From assembly GCA_964648005.1 (NCBI GenBank), contig CAZYKR010000113.1, positions 1-12,991 on the forward strand: a DNA stretch of 12,991 bases, given 5' to 3'. Below, one piece after another: positions 11,866-12,991 of this stretch. The position numbers were made by a program, and so were the translations under genes. Each line of letters starts with the position of its first letter. Position 1 is the first letter of the stretch. Under the pieces are notes generated by a model that was given only the letters and a program-made list of their open reading frames with translations, made no database searches and was not told the origin of the DNA. The stretch comes from JAGQTE01 sp964648005 (GTDB lineage Bacteria > Actinomycetota > Acidimicrobiia > Acidimicrobiales > Acidimicrobilacustridaceae).

Positions 11866-12991
11866 ATGACCGCCGACGACCGCCACGAACGCCGCGAGCC
11901 GGCGAACCCGTGGCTGTGGGCCTACGACGGCTACGACCCGGACACGCAAGGTCTGCGCGAATCGCTGTGCACCCTCGGCAACGGTGTGTTCGCCACCCGA
12001 GGCGCGCTCGCCGAGTCGACCGCGGACGGTGTCCACTATCCCGGCACCTACGTCGCGGGGATCTACAACCGGCTCTCGACGGAGCTCGCCGGCCGCACGG
12101 TGGAGAACGAGAGCCTGGTGAACGTCCCGAACTGGCTCGTGCTCCGAGTCGTGGCCGACGACGGGACGCCGTTCGACGTCGAGCACTGCGAGGTCCTCGA
12201 CCACCACGTCGAGCTCGACATGCGCCGCGCCCTGCTGGTGCGCCGCAGTCGCCTGGCGCACCCCGACGGACGGGTGCTCGATCTCACCGAGCGGCGACTT
12301 GTCAGTCTGCGGGACCGGCACCTCGCCGCCCTCGCCACCACGGTGCAGCCGGAGGGATGGTCCGGGACGGTGATCGTGTACAGCGCGCTCGACGGCACGG
12401 TCCGCAACGCTGGCGTCATCCGCTACGCCGAGCTCGACGACGACCACCTCGTGCACGTCGCCGCCGGCCCGACGGTCGACCCGCACGGCATCAGCCTCGA
12501 GGTCGAGACCAGTGCGTCGCACATCCGCATCGCCGAGGCCGCTCGCACTCAGGTGGTGGTCGACGGCGTCGTCGTCGACGTGCCCCGCACGACCATCCAG
12601 CACGAGCGCCACGTCGCCCAGGACCTGACCGTGGCGCTCGTTGCGGACACCCCCGTGACGATCGAGAAGGTCGTGGCGCTCTGCACGTCGCGCGACGACG
12701 GCATCGCCGCCCCCCGCCTCGCTGCCGAGCAGTGGGCGCTCGAGATGGCTGGCAGCTTCGACGAGGTGACGGAGCGCCATGTCGTGAGCTGGCGCCACGC
12801 CTGGGATCGCAGCCGGATCACCGTCACCGGCGCCGACGCCCGCACCCAGGCGGTGCTCAACCTGCACCTGTTGCACCTGTTGCAGACCGTGTCGAAGAAC
12901 ACCGCCGAGCTAGACGCCGGCGTCCCCGCCCGCGGCCTGCACGGCGAGGCCTACCGGGGCCACATCTTCTGGGACGAGCTGTTCATCTTCC
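11866..12991 (+). CDS. Glycoside hydrolase family 65 protein (N-terminal ~375 residues; runs off the window)
   Basis: The frame is open from the ATG to the right edge, so the gene is truncated by the window, not broken. The N-terminal beta-sandwich domain opens with NPWLWAYDGYDPDTQGLRESLCTLGNGVFATRGA; 'E.l.tLGNG.fatRGa' is the family entry motif. It continues with YVAGIYNRL and ends at the linker leading into the (alpha/alpha)6 barrel, where GLHGEAYRGHIFWDELFIF (about 357-375) matches the 'GEgYrGHiFWD' block. GH65 members are phosphorylases of trehalose, maltose, kojibiose or nigerose, or related hydrolases; the catalytic Glu and the specificity loops lie beyond the edge. GGGAGG lies 7 bases before the ATG. 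The enzyme has no signal peptide and is cytoplasmic. Confidence 0.93.
   Translation, partial: MTADDRHERREPANPWLWAYDGYDPDTQGLRESLCTLGNGVFATRGALAESTADGVHYPGTYVAGIYNRLSTELAGRTVENESLVNVPNWLVLRVVADDGTPFDVEHCEVLDHHVELDMRRALLVRRSRLAHPDGRVLDLTERRLVSLRDRHLAALATTVQPEGWSGTVIVYSALDGTVRNAGVIRYAELDDDHLVHVAAGPTVDPHGISLEVETSASHIRIAEAARTQVVVDGVVVDVPRTTIQHERHVAQDLTVALVADTPVTIEKVVALCTSRDDGIAAPRLAAEQWALEMAGSFDEVTERHVVSWRHAWDRSRITVTGADARTQAVLNLHLLHLLQTVSKNTAELDAGVPARGLHGEAYRGHIFWDELFIF

Noticed and set aside
11788..12876. Open frame extending the TMEM165-like gene far upstream
   Set aside because: It is antisense to GH65, whose reading frame has strong motifs. The extension shows no membrane or domain pattern.

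Overview
The window is very GC-rich (about 70% by eye). Genes sit tightly on both strands, GTG starts are common, and purine-rich ribosome binding sites alternate with starts that have none. Gene content and codon use point to a free-living actinobacterium. Acidimicrobiia-like is my guess, from the mix of COG2159 amidohydrolases, PPOX proteins and PF10118 proteins; it is not proven. I see no rRNA, tRNA, CRISPR array, insertion sequence or phage gene. No stretch over 300 bases lacks a gene; the longest gap is 134 bases (5918-6051).

Region 1 (1-1765, minus strand) is a tightly coupled three-gene unit: a COG2159 amidohydrolase, a flavin-type split-barrel (PPOX) protein and a flavodoxin-like protein cut by the left edge. 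Each start codon overlaps the preceding stop. Region 2 (1870-5086, plus strand) looks like a five-gene operon: a lipoprotein, an NTF2/limonene-epoxide-hydrolase-like protein, a PF10118 protein with a ferritin-type di-iron ligand pattern, a pirin with a complete quercetinase metal site, and a VOC (glyoxalase/dioxygenase fold) protein. Both regions have a catabolic look (small aromatic, terpenoid or acyl substrates), but no substrate can be named from sequence.

Region 3 (5108-6897) holds a polytopic membrane protein with a lone Ser-Pro-Cys motif (minus) and a divergent SDR oxidoreductase whose classical Tyr/Lys pair is replaced, as in enoyl/dienoyl-CoA reductases. Region 4 (6910-9546) is an intracellular GH3 glycosidase and a divergent small PPOX protein, with only 39 bases between their starts. 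Region 5 (9543-11787, minus) is a TMEM165/GDT1 cation transporter, a nitroreductase and a TauE/SafE anion exporter. Region 6 (11866 to the right edge, plus) is the first half of a GH65 disaccharide phosphorylase/hydrolase; with the GH3 enzyme it suggests intracellular handling of gluco-disaccharides.

The most interesting regulatory signal is upstream of tauE. A perfect 16-bp palindrome (ATACCCCGCGGGGTAT) lies in the spacer of a recognisable promoter, and a second copy of the same arms lies downstream. These resemble CsoR/CstR-family operators. In Staphylococcus aureus a CstR persulfide sensor controls tauE, so a sulfur-responsive circuit with its repressor encoded elsewhere is the best hypothesis. 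A second theme is a set of probable leaderless promoters (xANNNT about 6 bases before the start codon). I did not find a clearly new multi-gene system; the notable features are altered active sites and regulatory sites.
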